Assembly: GCA_023014335.1 (NCBI GenBank)
Contig: JAECYW010000013.1
Location: 2,046,001 to 2,110,000 of the forward strand
Source of the DNA: Galerina marginata
Lineage: Eukaryota > Basidiomycota > Agaricomycetes > Agaricales > Galerinaceae
Length of the DNA stretch: 64,000 bases
Direction of reading: 5' to 3'
Shown here one piece after another: positions 1 to 12,043 of this stretch. Numbering within the stretch: position 1 is the first letter of the stretch; every line of letters starts with the position of its first letter. Below the pieces are notes generated by a model. That model did no database searches. It was not told the DNA's origin and was given only the letters and a program-made list of their open reading frames with translations. The translations under genes and the position numbers were made by a program.

Positions 1-2070
1 ATATCTCCTGTTCTTTTAAAGCGGGATCGAAATGAATTTCCAAGGTTGTTCAGTGTTAAAGGCATAGTTGGATGGCCTTCTGGAGTGAGATTTACTGCTT
101 TCTGCTGGGCTGATATTGCTTCTGCAATGTCTGCAATATCTCCTGTTCTTCTAAACCGGGAGTCAAATGAACATCCAAGATTGCTTAGATATGTTGGCAT
201 ATCTACATGGCCTTCTGGAACAAGATTTACTGCTTTCTGATGAGCTAATATTGCATCTGCAAGGTTTGCAATATGTCCTGTTCTTTCAAAGCATAAGTCA
301 AATGAATTTCCAAGATTGCTTAGATATTTTGGCATATCTGCATGGCCTTCTGGAGCAAGATTGACTGCTTTTTGCTGAGCTGATATTGCTTCTGCAAGGT
401 TTGCAATATCTCCTGTTCTTTCAAAGTGTGATTGAAATGAAATTCCAAGATTGTTGAGAAAGGTTGGCATATCTGCATGGCTTTCTGGAGCAAGATTTAC
501 TGCTTTCTGATGAGCTGATATTGCTTCTGTGAGGTCTGCAATATCTCCTGTTCTTTCAAAGCGTGATTGAAATGAAATTCCAAGGTTGTTTAGTCTTAAA
601 GACATGGCTACATGGCCTTCTGGAGTGAGATTTACTGCCTTCTGCTTGACTGATATTGCTTCAGTAAGGTCTGCAATATCTCCTGTTCTTCTAAAACAAG
701 ATTCAAATGAATTTCCAAGATTGCTTAGATATTTTGGCATATCTGCATGGCCTTCTGGAGCAAGATTGACTGCTTTTTGCTGAGCTGATATTGCTTCTGC
801 AAGGTTTGCAATATCTCCTGTTCTTTCAAAGTGTGATTGAAATGAACTTCCAAGATTGTTGAGAAAGGTTGGCATATCTGCATGGCCTTCTGGAGCAAGA
901 TTTACTGCTTTCTGATGAGCTGATATTGCTTTTGTAAGGTCTGCAATATCTGCTGTTCTTTCAAAGCGTGATTGAAATGAAATTCCAAGGTTGTTTAGTC
1001 TTAAAGGCATGGCTACATGGCCTTCTGGAGTGAGATTTACTGCCTTCTGCTTGACTGATATTGCTTCAGTAAGGTCTGCAACATCTCCTGTTCTTTCAAA
1101 GCATGATTCAAATGAATTTCCAAGATTGCTTAAATATGTTGGCATATCTGCATTGCCTTCTGGAGCAAGATTTACTGCTTTTTGATGAGCTGATATTGCT
1201 TCTGCAAGGTCTGCAATATTTCCCGTTCTTTCAAAGTGCAATTTCAATGAAATTCCAAGGTCGTTCAGTCTTAAAGACATGGCTGCATGGCCTTCTGGAG
1301 TGAGATTTACTGCTTTCTGCCTGGCTGATATTGCTTCAGCAATGTCTGCAATATCTTCTGTTCTTCTAAAGCGGGAATCAAATGAACTTCCAAGATTGCT
1401 TAGATATATTGGCATATCTGCATGATCTTCTGAAGCCAGATTTACTGCATTCTGCTGAGCTGATATTGCTTCAGCAATGTCTGCAAAATCTCCTGTTCTT
1501 TCAAAGCGTAATTGAAATGAATTTCCAAGATTGTTCAGTCTTAAAGGCATGGCTGCATGGCCTTCTGGAGTGAGATTTACTGCCTTCTGCATGGCTGACA
1601 TTGCTTCAGCAAAGTCTGCAATATCACCTGTTCTTTCAAAGCGTGATTCAAATGAACTTGCGAGATTGTTGAGGAAGGTTGGCATATCTGCATGGCCTTC
1701 TGGAGCAAGATTTACTGCTTTCTGCTGAGCTGATATTGCTTCAGCAATGTCTGCAAAATCTCCTGTTCTTTCAAAGCGTAATTGAAATGAATTTCCAAGA
1801 TTGTTCAGTCTTAAAGGCATGGCTGCATGGCCTTCTGGAGTGAGATTTACTGCCTTCTGCATGGCTGACATTGCTTCAGCAAGGTCTGCAATATCACCTG
1901 TTCTTTCAAAGCGTGATTCAAATGAACTTGCAAGATTGTTGAGGAAGGTTGGCATATCTGCATGGCCTTCTGTAGTGAGATTTACTGCTTTCTGCTTGGC
2001 TGATATTGCTTCTGCAAGGTCTTTAAGGTCTCCTGTTCTTTCAAAGCGGAAATGAAATCCAACTCCCAGG
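1..2070 (-). repeat. 135-bp coding tandem repeat array (about 15 TPR units)
   Basis: The motif tctcctgttctt recurs every 135 bp (for example at positions 4 and 139) to about 2040. The period equals 45 codons and the minus frame stays open, so this is a coding TPR array and not satellite DNA. Units differ at a few codons, mainly around NLGxSFxxRF. Open reading stretches on the opposite strand here are shadows of the repeat. Confidence 0.92.
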
Positions 2071-3272
2071 CTGTTTAATCTTTTAGGCATAACTGCATGG
2101 TCTTCTGGAGTAAGATTTACTCTTTTTTGGACCACCGATATCACCTCATCGAGATCAGAAAGATTGCCAGTCTTTTTAAATTCTGAATCTAGCAAATATC
2201 CAAGGTTGCATAGCCATTCCATTATGATTTCATGGCTTTCTGGTATTAAATTGATGGCTTTTCTGTGCATTGCTATTGCTTGGGACAGATCTCCAAGATT
2301 GCCAGTCTTTGTAAAGTACACTTGAAGTACACTTCCAAGCTTCTCAAGAAATCCTATGATTCTTTGATCCTTGTCTAAAGTGGTTTCGACTACCCTTTCC
2401 ATTATAGAGATTGCCTGACTGATATTTTCCATGTTGCCTGTAAGATCATAGCATTTGAGACACAGTATACCAGCATCACAGTTATAGGCCATTAATCTGT
2501 CATCATGGATGGGCAGAAGAGCAATAGCAAGGTCATAGGCCTGATTGGCATTTTCAAACTCAGATAAACTTTTCATATCATCAAAGCAAGCTTGAAAATA
2601 GTCTCCACAGAGTTTCAGAAGATTTGGTTTCTCTTTGAGATCAGCAGGCAATTTATAAGTCAAGTCAAACAAGGCTCTGAGATTTTCCTTGGTGAAAATC
2701 TCAAAGACTGTAATGACTGTGAGCTAAACACCTTGGATCTTAAGAAGAAAATTTACCTGTCTGGAAAAACATATTCTGACTTTCTTCCTGAGAAGCCTTG
2801 TTTTCAGCTGAGATAACACAGATCTTGAAGGATAATGTTTGTGACAAATTGTTTTCTGCATTCCCAGCCTGGTATTGAGCTTCTGTTAATTTAAACAGCC
2901 ATAAATTGAGTTATGATTTCACATTAATGGAAAGTTCTTACTGATGTCCAAGTCTGAGTGCTGATGAGCTCCAAAATCCTGAAGCTTAGTTCCAACCCAA
3001 TAAATAGAATCAAAACCCCAGCCTTCCTTGGATTGAGGAATAACCATGAGATTGTCAGCATTCATAGGCCTTATATGAGGTTCAATTGAGGGCTGAAAAA
3101 TAAAGGCAAGCACTTGAATAACTCACAGAGGCATGGTTCCAATATATGTCCACTTGGTAGGAGACATCCTTTCCAAAGACAAGACATCACTATCACTGCC
3201 TTTAAGACCAATGACAGTGATTCCAGTGGCACCAAGAGCTGGGTGACCAGCATTGTCAGGGTTACATTCCAT
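1..3272 (-). CDS. C2?-TPR-CHAT protein, copy 1 (partial, 3' end off window)
   Basis: Seen: one open frame on the minus strand from 2707 to the left edge. It opens with degenerate TPR-like units and then about 15 near-identical 45-residue (135-bp) units carrying the motifs NLTPEGHA, RLNNLG and RFERTGD. Upstream exons fit at 2882-2757 and about 3092-2942, with GT-AG introns. The CHAT peptidase domain seen in the paralogue at 48.8-54.5 kb would lie beyond the window. The segment around 3190-3000 has a C2-like look (YWNHASPSIEPH). The first exons are unresolved: the frame from the ATG at 3272 meets a stop near 3125, and only an unusually short 34-nt intron would join it. Known: fungal TPR-CHAT proteins combine a TPR sensor region with a caspase-like peptidase and are often lineage-expanded. 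Inferred: a cytoplasmic sensor/effector. Confidence 0.8.
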
Positions 3273-5050
3273 AATAAATTCTAACAGAGCTCAGAATAAG
3301 CGCTGAAAGGGTTCCTTGTGAGCATACTTACCCATTTTATAGGATCTACTATGCAGAAACCATAGCTTAGTGGACCGGGAGGTTATACAAATAAAGTCTA
3401 GCTCACTTTTCGTCACTAATGGGCAATATCTTTGCATTTCGCCGCTGCTGCCGCCGCATTTTTCGCGACATTGGAGCACTGCTATGCGATGGTGGTCAGA
3501 ATTTACGGCACGAGGAGCTTAACGGCGCGAGAGAACCCCGCATACCTAGATATCATATTGTTCTCCATTGAATTCTCGTCCGTTTGGATAGAGCAAGTTG
3601 TGCAATCGAGGTTTGTTCGAAGTTGCGAGGATGTTGTGAGAGCGCGGTAAGAATGGGCGCTTTTGATGGGCGCGGTTTCTTATATGAACGTTAGTCATCC
3701 GAGTACCGTCGTACACGGAACACTCTTCGTTTGACAGCGCAATCTCGATGATCAGCCTTGAGCCAGGCTCTGAACTGCCGTACCTGGACGGCAAGATCAC
3801 ATCACTTTGTTCAAGACACAGCCTTTCATCTTAGCTCCTAAATATAGTCGTTCGAGAGGTGAAGCTTTACTCGGAGGATTGCTCGTGACTGCCGCTTGAG
3901 GATCGATCAAGAATGAAAGTCGAAGTTAAAAGCAAGGAAACCAGTGATACTTTATTGATTACATCGAGCTGACCTACCGGCAAGACGAAATCAAATGATT
4001 CCTGAATTCTGTCACTCTCATCATCGTATCCAAAGATAAGCCTTAGAGACGACGTCTTCCAGGAACGCAGATTGGGAGCGCAGCCTGTGTCATCGTAGTA
4101 GCAATGCTGAACATGATCTGCTCGCGGTGGCCATGCGCTTGAACGACTGAGTCGGGGTGTCTTTGGTTTGGGCTGTTCGCGACTAGTCGACAATGAAGTT
4201 AAGAGTGATTCAAAATAGCGGTAGATGAACGTAAGAATGGTGGTTTTACAACGAAGGATTAGAAGCTCAGGACAAGCCCAGAGTGTTCTCGAGTAGTTGA
4301 CAGTTGGACGAGCGATTAGCGAAGGAGTGCAGCGTTCCAGACTAGATCCCAATGTCGAAATAAGGAAACAGTCTGACGGTGCTGATATAACTGAGGGATA
4401 CTCGATCAGAACGCACCCAAGAGAAACAAACGAAGGAGAGCGCACGAGGGCGGCGCTCAGATGAGAGTCTCGAGACCAGGCGAGCTGTGGAGCATGGTTT
4501 CGAGGAGGAGAACGAGAATAAAGGACGGCTTGTCCGTGAATATTGTTGCTCCAGAGCGTATGCAATGAGCCGGCGATGTCGTTGGTTTGAATCAAAAAAA
4601 GAGAGGACGTCGTCGGTGATCTTATCGTCCCTCACGTGCCTGTGTTGTAAACGACGATTTGTTCTCGCGTTCTCTCTCTTCATCCTCCACTCATCATCCT
4701 CCTGCTTTTTCCTACGGCTGAATAACGATAGACTTTCCTAGGCTTTACATCACTTCAAACTTCTGTCCTGTCAATGCTTTGTTCTCTGGTCGGTCGGCAA
4801 TTCGGGACAGTAGATACGTCTGGTTCGTGAGTTGTCATTTTCGATGGTGCCAACGGTGATACGCTAACTCTTTTCTTTCGATTCCAGGACGGCGTACTGG
4901 TCGATATGACTCACGCTAGCCATCGATGAACTCGTTCAGATCCCAGCCAAGCTCACAATGGAAGTAGGTATGGCGAGTCGAGGTGGATACCTGCCTGATG
5001 TTCCCGTATGGCTGGTCGACCGGTGAGCATTCCTCGTCCCTTTCGCTCTC
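3273..5050. repeat. Duplicated upstream flank, copy 1 (partner 54461-56140)
   Basis: This stretch upstream of TPR-CHAT copy 1 matches the stretch upstream of copy 2 in the same order and orientation, for example the segment with gccgctgctgccgccgc at about 3440 and 54625. It holds the likely promoter region of the CHAT gene, an ATG-started minus ORF at 4683-4342 (113 aa) conserved in the other copy with frame-preserving indels, and plus-strand remains of a gene fragment around 4890-4970 (FQDGVL) that reads more cleanly in the other copy near 56050. No confident gene is called. Confidence 0.75.
4342..4683 (-). CDS. Conserved small ORF in duplicated flank (uncharacterised)
   Basis: A 113-residue ATG-started minus ORF begins MKRENARTNRRLQHRHVRDD. 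The duplicate at 55850-55401 begins identically and differs later by indels of 3 and 9 nt that keep the frame. That hints at coding constraint, but the plus strand is also open in both copies, so direction and reality are uncertain. It is rich in Arg and Ser, with no recognised domain. Confidence 0.25.
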   Translation of the reverse strand: MKRENARTNRRLQHRHVRDDKITDDVLSFFDSNQRHRRLIAYALEQQYSRTSRPLFSFSSSKPCSTARLVSRLSSERRPRALSFVCFSWVRSDRVSLSYISTVRLFPYFDIGI

Positions 5051-8000
5051 CCCTTTTCTTGCTGTGATTCTTTCCATCCGTTTTACCATGATGCTACACA
5101 GGTCAAGCTAACGTTTCTACAGTTTAGTTTCTTCGACCCGGCCGGTTCTCTAACCCCACTGGCATGACCTATCTCCTCCTTGATGAACGTTAAACGAAGT
5201 ATAAACTGCAGTTTTCTGCCTCTTTCAACCTCCCCTCGCCTTGATCAATTCCGGCCAAGCCCACATCGCAGCAGACTCCGAAGTGTCAACCTTGCCATCC
5301 CAATTGCGAGTGGCGTTTCTGTTCTGACATGGACCATCGTCCGCGCCGACCTTCAAGCGGCCTCCGTTTTGCTTTCCTGGGTTCCCAGAAGGAAAGCTGT
5401 ACGCCCACCGTTTGTCTCACCACCGCGAGTGGTCGACCAGGACAGTTGGGACCACGAAGGACGCAGCCTCCATGTTTTCGGGTTCTGGGCTCGCAAGCAT
5501 GTCTGTCACTTGATAGGGTGGATTGGAGGCTTCCAGGACGGCACCGAAAAGCGAAGACGGAAGACGATGACCTACCCGAGCTGCTGGCGCGTTGACGGGT
5601 GCACACGATCCGTAAACCATTCCGAGGCCTCTCAATGTTTGTGTTCGGCTCCAACCTCGCCAGGCTCCTCTAGGTCATCGTGAGCTATGTCCACGGTCGC
5701 ACTGACGCTGGAACATGGACTTACCTACGACGAACGCATGAGCAATGGGAAATTTTTGGAGGGGTGATTCGCTTGAGCTGGCCGTGGTGGAAGTTTTGAT
5801 CAGCGAAGAAGTTTTTTGGTTGAGTTGTAGGGTTTTTTGCATAAAACTCGTTCGTCATTTTCTCCGGCCATCGCCCAATACTCCCACTGACCATTCCGCA
5901 GGCCGAGACCATTCTGGAATGCGGCACGACGCCTCTCGTCATATAAACGATGATGTCGAAGTTCCCAGCGCTGTTCTGAGGCTCCTACAGTGTTTCTATC
6001 AATATCGTCAACAACGGCGTAGACTAAGAGCTGGATTCTGAAGAGATATTGAGTTGGGCCTCTCGATGCGTTGCCAGAACCTTAGTGGCGAAATTTATGG
6101 TGGATGGTACCGTCGAGTTGAACCAAGGATAACAATGGTATGTCTGAAATTGTCCTTGCGTGAAAATGGGCCTTGTTGCTAATGCCCTTTGTCATGTAGT
6201 ATACTTATAGGCGTTTCTCAAGGTACCATTCAATGGTGCCTCAGACAAGTTATATGAGTGTCGAACAACTGTACGCATGCTCCCAGTCGTCATGACCCAT
6301 ATCTAATGGTATAAATTCAAAGATTTATCTCGATCGACGTCGATAGATTCGCCGCAGCTCGCCCGTCTCAGGACTCTTCGTTGACCATCAACGACTCCAG
6401 TGAGCCGCTGGCACCATACATGGACAACGACTCTTTCCCTGCCTTCATTGCGGGTTTACACGATACAAGCTACACAAGAACCCCCCACCATGGATGTTCG
6501 GCGACTTTGGGCTCGTCTCGTACTGTACAACGACGAAGAGCCGGTCTGAATTTTGTGCTCTTCAGCACAGACGAAAGCTTTAAACGGCGAGAGTACCAGG
6601 TCATCGAGTAGAAGATGCGGTGCACTCGGTCGTGGCTGCTCCTGCGGTTATTTCCGGGGACTTGCTGGCAGATTTTTGCGTATACTTTTGGCGATAGTCA
6701 CGAAACAAAGTGAGTTTTCGTTCAATCTTGTTTTGTGATTTATTGCTTATGACATGGCAGGACGTCGACGATCCCGGCCACGAGATTTTGATCTCTGTGC
6801 TTCCCTTCGGGTGCGACCTGAACTCTGCCTACTTTAACGACGAGTCGAATCTATTTGATCCTTGGTGGCCAATTGAATACCTGCTGCATGTCTGGTGACA
6901 AACCTCGGCGCTCTATCATCCTGAGTCGACACGTGTCGAAAAAGGGCGCTGGTGCTCAAGCTGATATCGAATGTAGGTTTTGTGGTTGGCTATACAAACG
7001 GCAATGTGGACTGATCATATACTTCTTACAGTGAACTCAACTTCGTTAAAGACGCAAAGGAAAAATCCTCGTTTCCGGAGCGATGCCCTTATCGTATGGA
7101 CTACTACCGAAGCTTGCTGGACGAGGGGATAGATTACCGCATTGAACCTTATGCCAGCTGCATCGATGGCTCTCAACCGGATCGAAACACGGAGCCCATT
7201 TGACCTGCGTTGTTCTGGTCCTTCACGATCTTACTATCCGCATCGGCGGCTTATTCTTACCGCGGCAGGGCAAAAGGTATGTTTCTTTACTAGATCCCTG
7301 GTAATATGAACTCAACTTTGCCCATGCAGTAGAATTCGCCCAAGCACCTGGAGATGCGACGGCCAGTTTACAGTGGTTACTTCAAACAGGCTAATCCCCT
7401 TGTTAGCGGGAGGTTGACGAGCAATATTTTGCTGAGTGTCGGTTTCGTGCCTCTTGAGGATTCCATAAACGTCAAGGTGTCGGTCTTGACTGGCTCTGGA
7501 CAACCACCATTAGCCAAAGAAGGCGCGAACCAGTTGATTTAAGGTTTCGGGCAAGTTTAATTCCCATTAATTTCTGTGGTCAATATCTGAGCTTATGCAT
7601 CAGCGCCAGAAAGTTAATCTTTTCCTGCTAGGGTCTAGCTCATCGTGAGCTACGTCCATGTCTGCTTGAGCTGGTTGTAGCACAAGTTCCCACCCAGAGA
7701 CGATGCTTCTTGATTGGGTTGTAGGGCTTTTTTGAATCTCGTTCGTGATATTCCCCTGCTATCGCCCAATACTCCCGCTGACCATTCCGCAGGCCGAAAG
7801 CATCCTGGAATGCAGCACGAAGTCTCTCGTTTCGCAAATGACGACATCCCAGTTCCCAGCGCCATTCTGGGCTTGACACTCCGGTCGGACTAGAACGGTA
7901 CCTCCTCCATCGTCTTTATCAAGGGTGTCAACGGAGCCGTAGGCGAGTAGATGGATTTAGAAGGGATATCGAGTTGGATGGGATTGCGCCTCTTGATGCG

Positions 8001-8618
8001 TTGTACGATGGTATGCTTGGATTTTTTTCGTGTAAAAATGGGCTCTGTTGCTGATGGCAATTGCTGGGTAGTATATCCGTTGGCATCGCTTGAACCACCA
8101 CCCTACGGTTCCTCAAGACAAGCCTTATTACTGTCGAAGAAGAACTGTACGTCATGGCTTCAAATTCAGCATCTCATATATCTAATGGTATAAATTAAAG
8201 CTCTAGACTCGACGGCAATGTATACGATGCACAAATCCTCGAGGCTTTACACGCTCTCGCCTGTCTCGGGGCTCTTCATTGACTGTCAGCAAATTTGGCT
8301 ATCATGACCGGATTATCATCGCTGCGAATGTATATAACACAAACTCCAAGAAAGCCCACCCAGGATGTTCCGCGACTCCTGGCCCGTTTTTGTACTGTCC
8401 AACAACGAAGAACCGCTAAAATTTGTGCTCTTCAGGACAGACGAAGGCTTAAACTGCGAGAGCACCATTTCAGCGAGCAGAAGATGTGGTACATCGGTTG
8501 TGGCAGCTCCGGCGGACATGACCCTTTGCGAGTGAGTAGTCTCGTTCCCATTCCGTATTTGGCAATTCACGGTGTGAATGTGCTCTGATCGCCATTTTTG
8601 ATGGCTGAGCACTGCCCT
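5051..8618 (+). pseudogene. Decayed multi-exon gene relics, copies A and 5' half of B
   Basis: No intact gene is found. The stretch holds short coding-like blocks with intron-like borders (GTATG...CAG) broken by stops and frameshifts. Two related copies are visible: A (about 5690-7620) and B (from about 7620). Matching blocks include about 6360-6640 versus 8240-8520 (both read FVLF..TDE) and about 5780-5900 versus 7710-7800. Copy B breaks off at 8618, where the DUF6589/RecQ element starts, and resumes at 14704. I do not recognise the protein family. Confidence 0.45.
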
Positions 8619-8655
8619 CTACGTCTGGTGCATTTGAACCGTGGAACCCCCCATC
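8619..8655 (+). repeat. Left terminal inverted repeat of the DUF6589/RecQ element
   Basis: About 37 bp, starting CTACGTCTGGTGCA and including GAACCGTGGAACCCCCC. It pairs with 14667-14703 in reverse complement, with one T/C mismatch. Similarity fades inward after CCAT. Confidence 0.85.
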
Positions 8656-8889
8656 GTCACGGCACATGATCTTGTCACACATCATTTACGCGCGTCTTGC
8701 AGGCGCGTCAAGCCCCGTCATAGGCAACGTGGTGCTCAGACTCGCTCCTCTTATCTGCGCGAATTGAAGATATTGTATATAGTTAGACGGGGGTGATATT
8801 ATATGTTTTTACTCGCAAATATCACCCTTGTTCATGCCCTATTAGTATGATGATATCACTATGTTTCAGATATAGGCTGAGAAAACTCA

Positions 8890-9107
8890 AGACGGTGGAG
8901 TCATCCTCGTCAAGAATGGCACTCACTACTGCACATATCCAAAAAGAATCTGCGAGTACCACACCAACAAGGGGGGAAAGGCACATGGATCCAAAGCAAG
9001 AAATGTATGTTGCCAAACTCAAACAGTTCTTTAAAGACACAGGCTATCATGAATATGGGGTAGGGATTGCGAATACCACAAAGAGCACCCGAGCTGACAT
9101 ACTTTGA
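8890..9107 (+). pseudogene. Relic of a DUF6589 C-terminal segment
   Basis: The plus frame reads AHIQKE, TRGERH, KLKQFFKDTGYHEY. This parallels the C-terminal end of the intact DUF6589 protein downstream (AHIERE, TRGKKH, KLQQVYKESGYHRF). No upstream body of the gene is present, so it looks like a leftover 3' fragment of a second copy inside the same element. Stretch 9108-9348 upstream of the intact gene shows no further gene. Confidence 0.55.
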
Positions 9108-9348
9108 TACACTCCAGGGAAGCCTTCGCACATTTACTCAGTCCTTCCCTGCCGCGAGAAATGATTTGGCTAGTGAGTCGGGTCCACAACCTCACAAAGG
9201 ATAGAGTGTTAGTAGAGTTGGAAAAATCTGGCGTCAATAAACAAAAATGAATAGGCTACAGTGATATCATGTTTCAAATATTTGCGGTGGTATGGAACTG
9301 GAGACGTATGAGACATGATGGTACATCTAACGTCCTTCCAAAACTTGA

Positions 9349-12043
9349 ATGACTCCCGACGAAGATTTCGGTGACCTTTTTGACAATAGAGATATCAATG
9401 GAAACGAGCCGGATGAGCCAGACACAGACAGTGATTCTGACCTCGAAGAAAACGACACCGTACCAGAAACCTTTCGTGACGATGTCGAGGTGGTTGAAGA
9501 AGACCAGGAGAAGTTAGATGAAGTTCCTCTGTCTACCGGCGCCGAAAAAACCAAGCACATCCTCAACGAGTTGGACAAGATTAATTTCAAAGCCGGGGAC
9601 TTTCTTGACGTCCTGAGCTGGGGTGATGTTTCGAGCATTCAAGACCCAAAAATTCGCAGCGAAAGGACAATACTATTACACGATCCGAGACTGGAAGGCA
9701 TCCTACATCGCTGGGCGCATCCTCCAAGACTACCGGGGTCGAAGAAGAAAAGACCGCAAGGAGCAACTGTTATTATGAGGAAGTTCTCGTTAGAATTTCT
9801 GAAGAAAGAAATTTCTCAAGGGCTTGAAAAGCTCGCACCGTTTTTAGTTTCACCAGTCTCAGACGATGTCCGAACAGAAACTTTGATTTCGACTGGCTTT
9901 GATGAATTATCTGGAAAGATGAAGTCGGAGACGCCATTGCTTTGGTCACTTCTTGAAGTTCTGACACAGCATCCAAACCCTCGAAAGCTAAGGAAGAAGG
10001 ACCCCAAGAAGGTGCGATTGCAAGAGCGCTACAATTTAACCTGTATTGAAATATTAATCACCAGGTCATAATCACCATTATTGCTATGCTCTCGTACATG
10101 CGATCCCATCACCGTTGCCGTTTACAGAAGCTTCTGGCCCTTTACTTCCAATTCAAGGGAATATCTGCAAAAGGATTCGATACAGCTCATGCAATGGGCA
10201 TCACAATGAGCCACAAGTGGACCGCAAACTCCGTAGCCAGGATTTCGAAGCATTGTATGGATGAGGTCAAACGGATGATGCAGCTACATCCATGGCTACT
10301 ATCGCATGACAACATCAACTTAACATTCCGCGTATTTTCTCAACGTCTCGATAATCGAGGCGAATTCGGAAACGGATCGGCCGCCACCGTATACGTCAAA
10401 CCCAGTGCTAAGCGTCTATCTGAAAATGCAAACAAGTTACTAAAAAAGATGCGGGCAGAGGGTCAAGAAAACACAATCACCGAAGACGAAATCTGGGATT
10501 CTATGCACTCCTCACTTCCCCGGATACAAAGGATGAAAATCTATCATGCTTTGCGTTTCCTTCTTGAATGTCCTGCTTTTGATTTTGCAACTTATTCTGG
10601 GAGAGAAAGCAGCGTATTGAAGCCACCACCAGCAATTGACCAGCTTCCGATAGGCCCAGAAAACGTCACACTGCAATATCTCCTCGGGTCTGTTGGAATT
10701 CCAGAAGCAAGCTACGAGGATAACGCAAAATTGGTAGAAGAATGGTTCCGTCAACTAGCACGAGACAGTGAGCAAGATCAAAAGCGAATGGCAACACGAG
10801 AGGTTGTGACGTGGGTGGGCGATCAACTCACAGTGGACCGCCTTCGTGGACTATTTAAATTTCGGGCTGAAGACGAAAACTCATATGAGCGGCTCGATTT
10901 CGTAGTCCCTATATTCGGGTGGTTCCATCTTCAAATGGCGTATGCGACCTCGCTCCACAAGCAATACTTTGGAACTGCTCAGAGCCGTGGTCTTCAGCAA
11001 GCATTCCTCCTTCTCGAGAAAAAAGGGCTTACAAAACCGCAGATTAAAGGCCCCTTTCACCATGATCTTGAGGAGGCTTTGTATCATGTGGCTGAGGCGC
11101 ATATACGCGTGGATTGGCTAGAGGTTGGAAAGGTTGAACAACTTTCTGACCTGCGAACACGTAGTCCAGAGCAGCTTCTGCAACTGGCAGAGAAAATTGT
11201 CAAAGAAAGAGCATCAAGCGAAGCAATGGACATACTAGATGCAAAACCAGAGGCCCAACGGGATGAAGAATTCCGGCAGGTGGTAATGTGGAACCGCGAC
11301 ATACTTCAGTACATCGTTCTTGATCAGGCAATCAAGAACGGTGATGTGGGGCTTATGGAAGACATGCTACCTCATTTGCTGTTGAGGTTTCTTGGAGGCG
11401 GAAACGGAAAGTATGCAGGTGAGGTCCTTGAACTACTTCAAGCCTTACACCGTGAGCTGCCACCGGAAGTCGCGTAAGTACACTTTGCAGCAAAGAGATC
11501 ATCCACTCACAGAGGCCTAGTGATTTCGTACGTCATCATGCCTGGTTAATAAATACCACAGGCAAGGAAGGGTTGTTCTGTCCTGTCGACAAAGCACAAG
11601 AAATCAATATCAAGGACATAAAGGTGACGTACCGATCCGAAGGACCTAACATTCAATGGGAGTACATGAAGAAACTACACCCCGCAATCCACACGATTCG
11701 GGCTATAGCGGCACATATCGAAAGAGAGTTCGGAACTCTAACAAGAGGGAAAAAACACACTGTCCCGAAGAAAGAAATTGACGTCGTTAAACTACAACAA
11801 GTCTACAAGGAATCGGGGTATCATAGGTTCAAATTAGCAAGAAAAGCGAAGAAGAACACAAAGGCTGTCGACGTTGCCACAGGAGGAGGAATCAAGGTTA
11901 CATCTCTTGATGTGCTCAAAAGATGGGCGGGACTTCGCAGGTTCACTCGGGCAACATCTGAGAGGTGGGATGATTTGTTTGGGGATTCAGATTCTGAGGG
12001 CGACGAACAAGAGGCCGCGGCCGTGGGCGTTGACGTGGTGTAG
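9349..12043 (+). CDS. DUF6589 family protein (864 aa, 3 exons)
   Basis: Exons are 9349-10011, 10065-11473 and 11521-12043, with GT-AG introns of 53 and 47 nt. They sum to 2595 nt, an uninterrupted 864 residues. The N-terminal 80 residues are acidic (DSDSDLEEND). The body has the conserved look of DUF6589 proteins of Agaricomycetes, including RVFSQRLDNRGEFGNGSAA in exon 2. The C-terminus is basic (TRGKKHTVPKK) with a final acidic tail (GDSDSEGDEQE). Known: DUF6589 is uncharacterised and widespread in mushroom genomes. Context: convergent with a RecQ-like helicase gene inside shared inverted repeats, with the last 101 bp of coding sequence overlapping. Inferred: a DNA-transaction protein of the element, possibly its transposase; no DDE signature could be established by eye. 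Confidence 0.85.

Noticed and set aside
1..2070. Regular 135-bp repeats resembling a CRISPR-like or satellite array, and plus-strand ORFs in them
   Set aside because: The minus frame is open throughout and encodes TPR units; there are no spacers, and the plus ORFs are repeat shadows.
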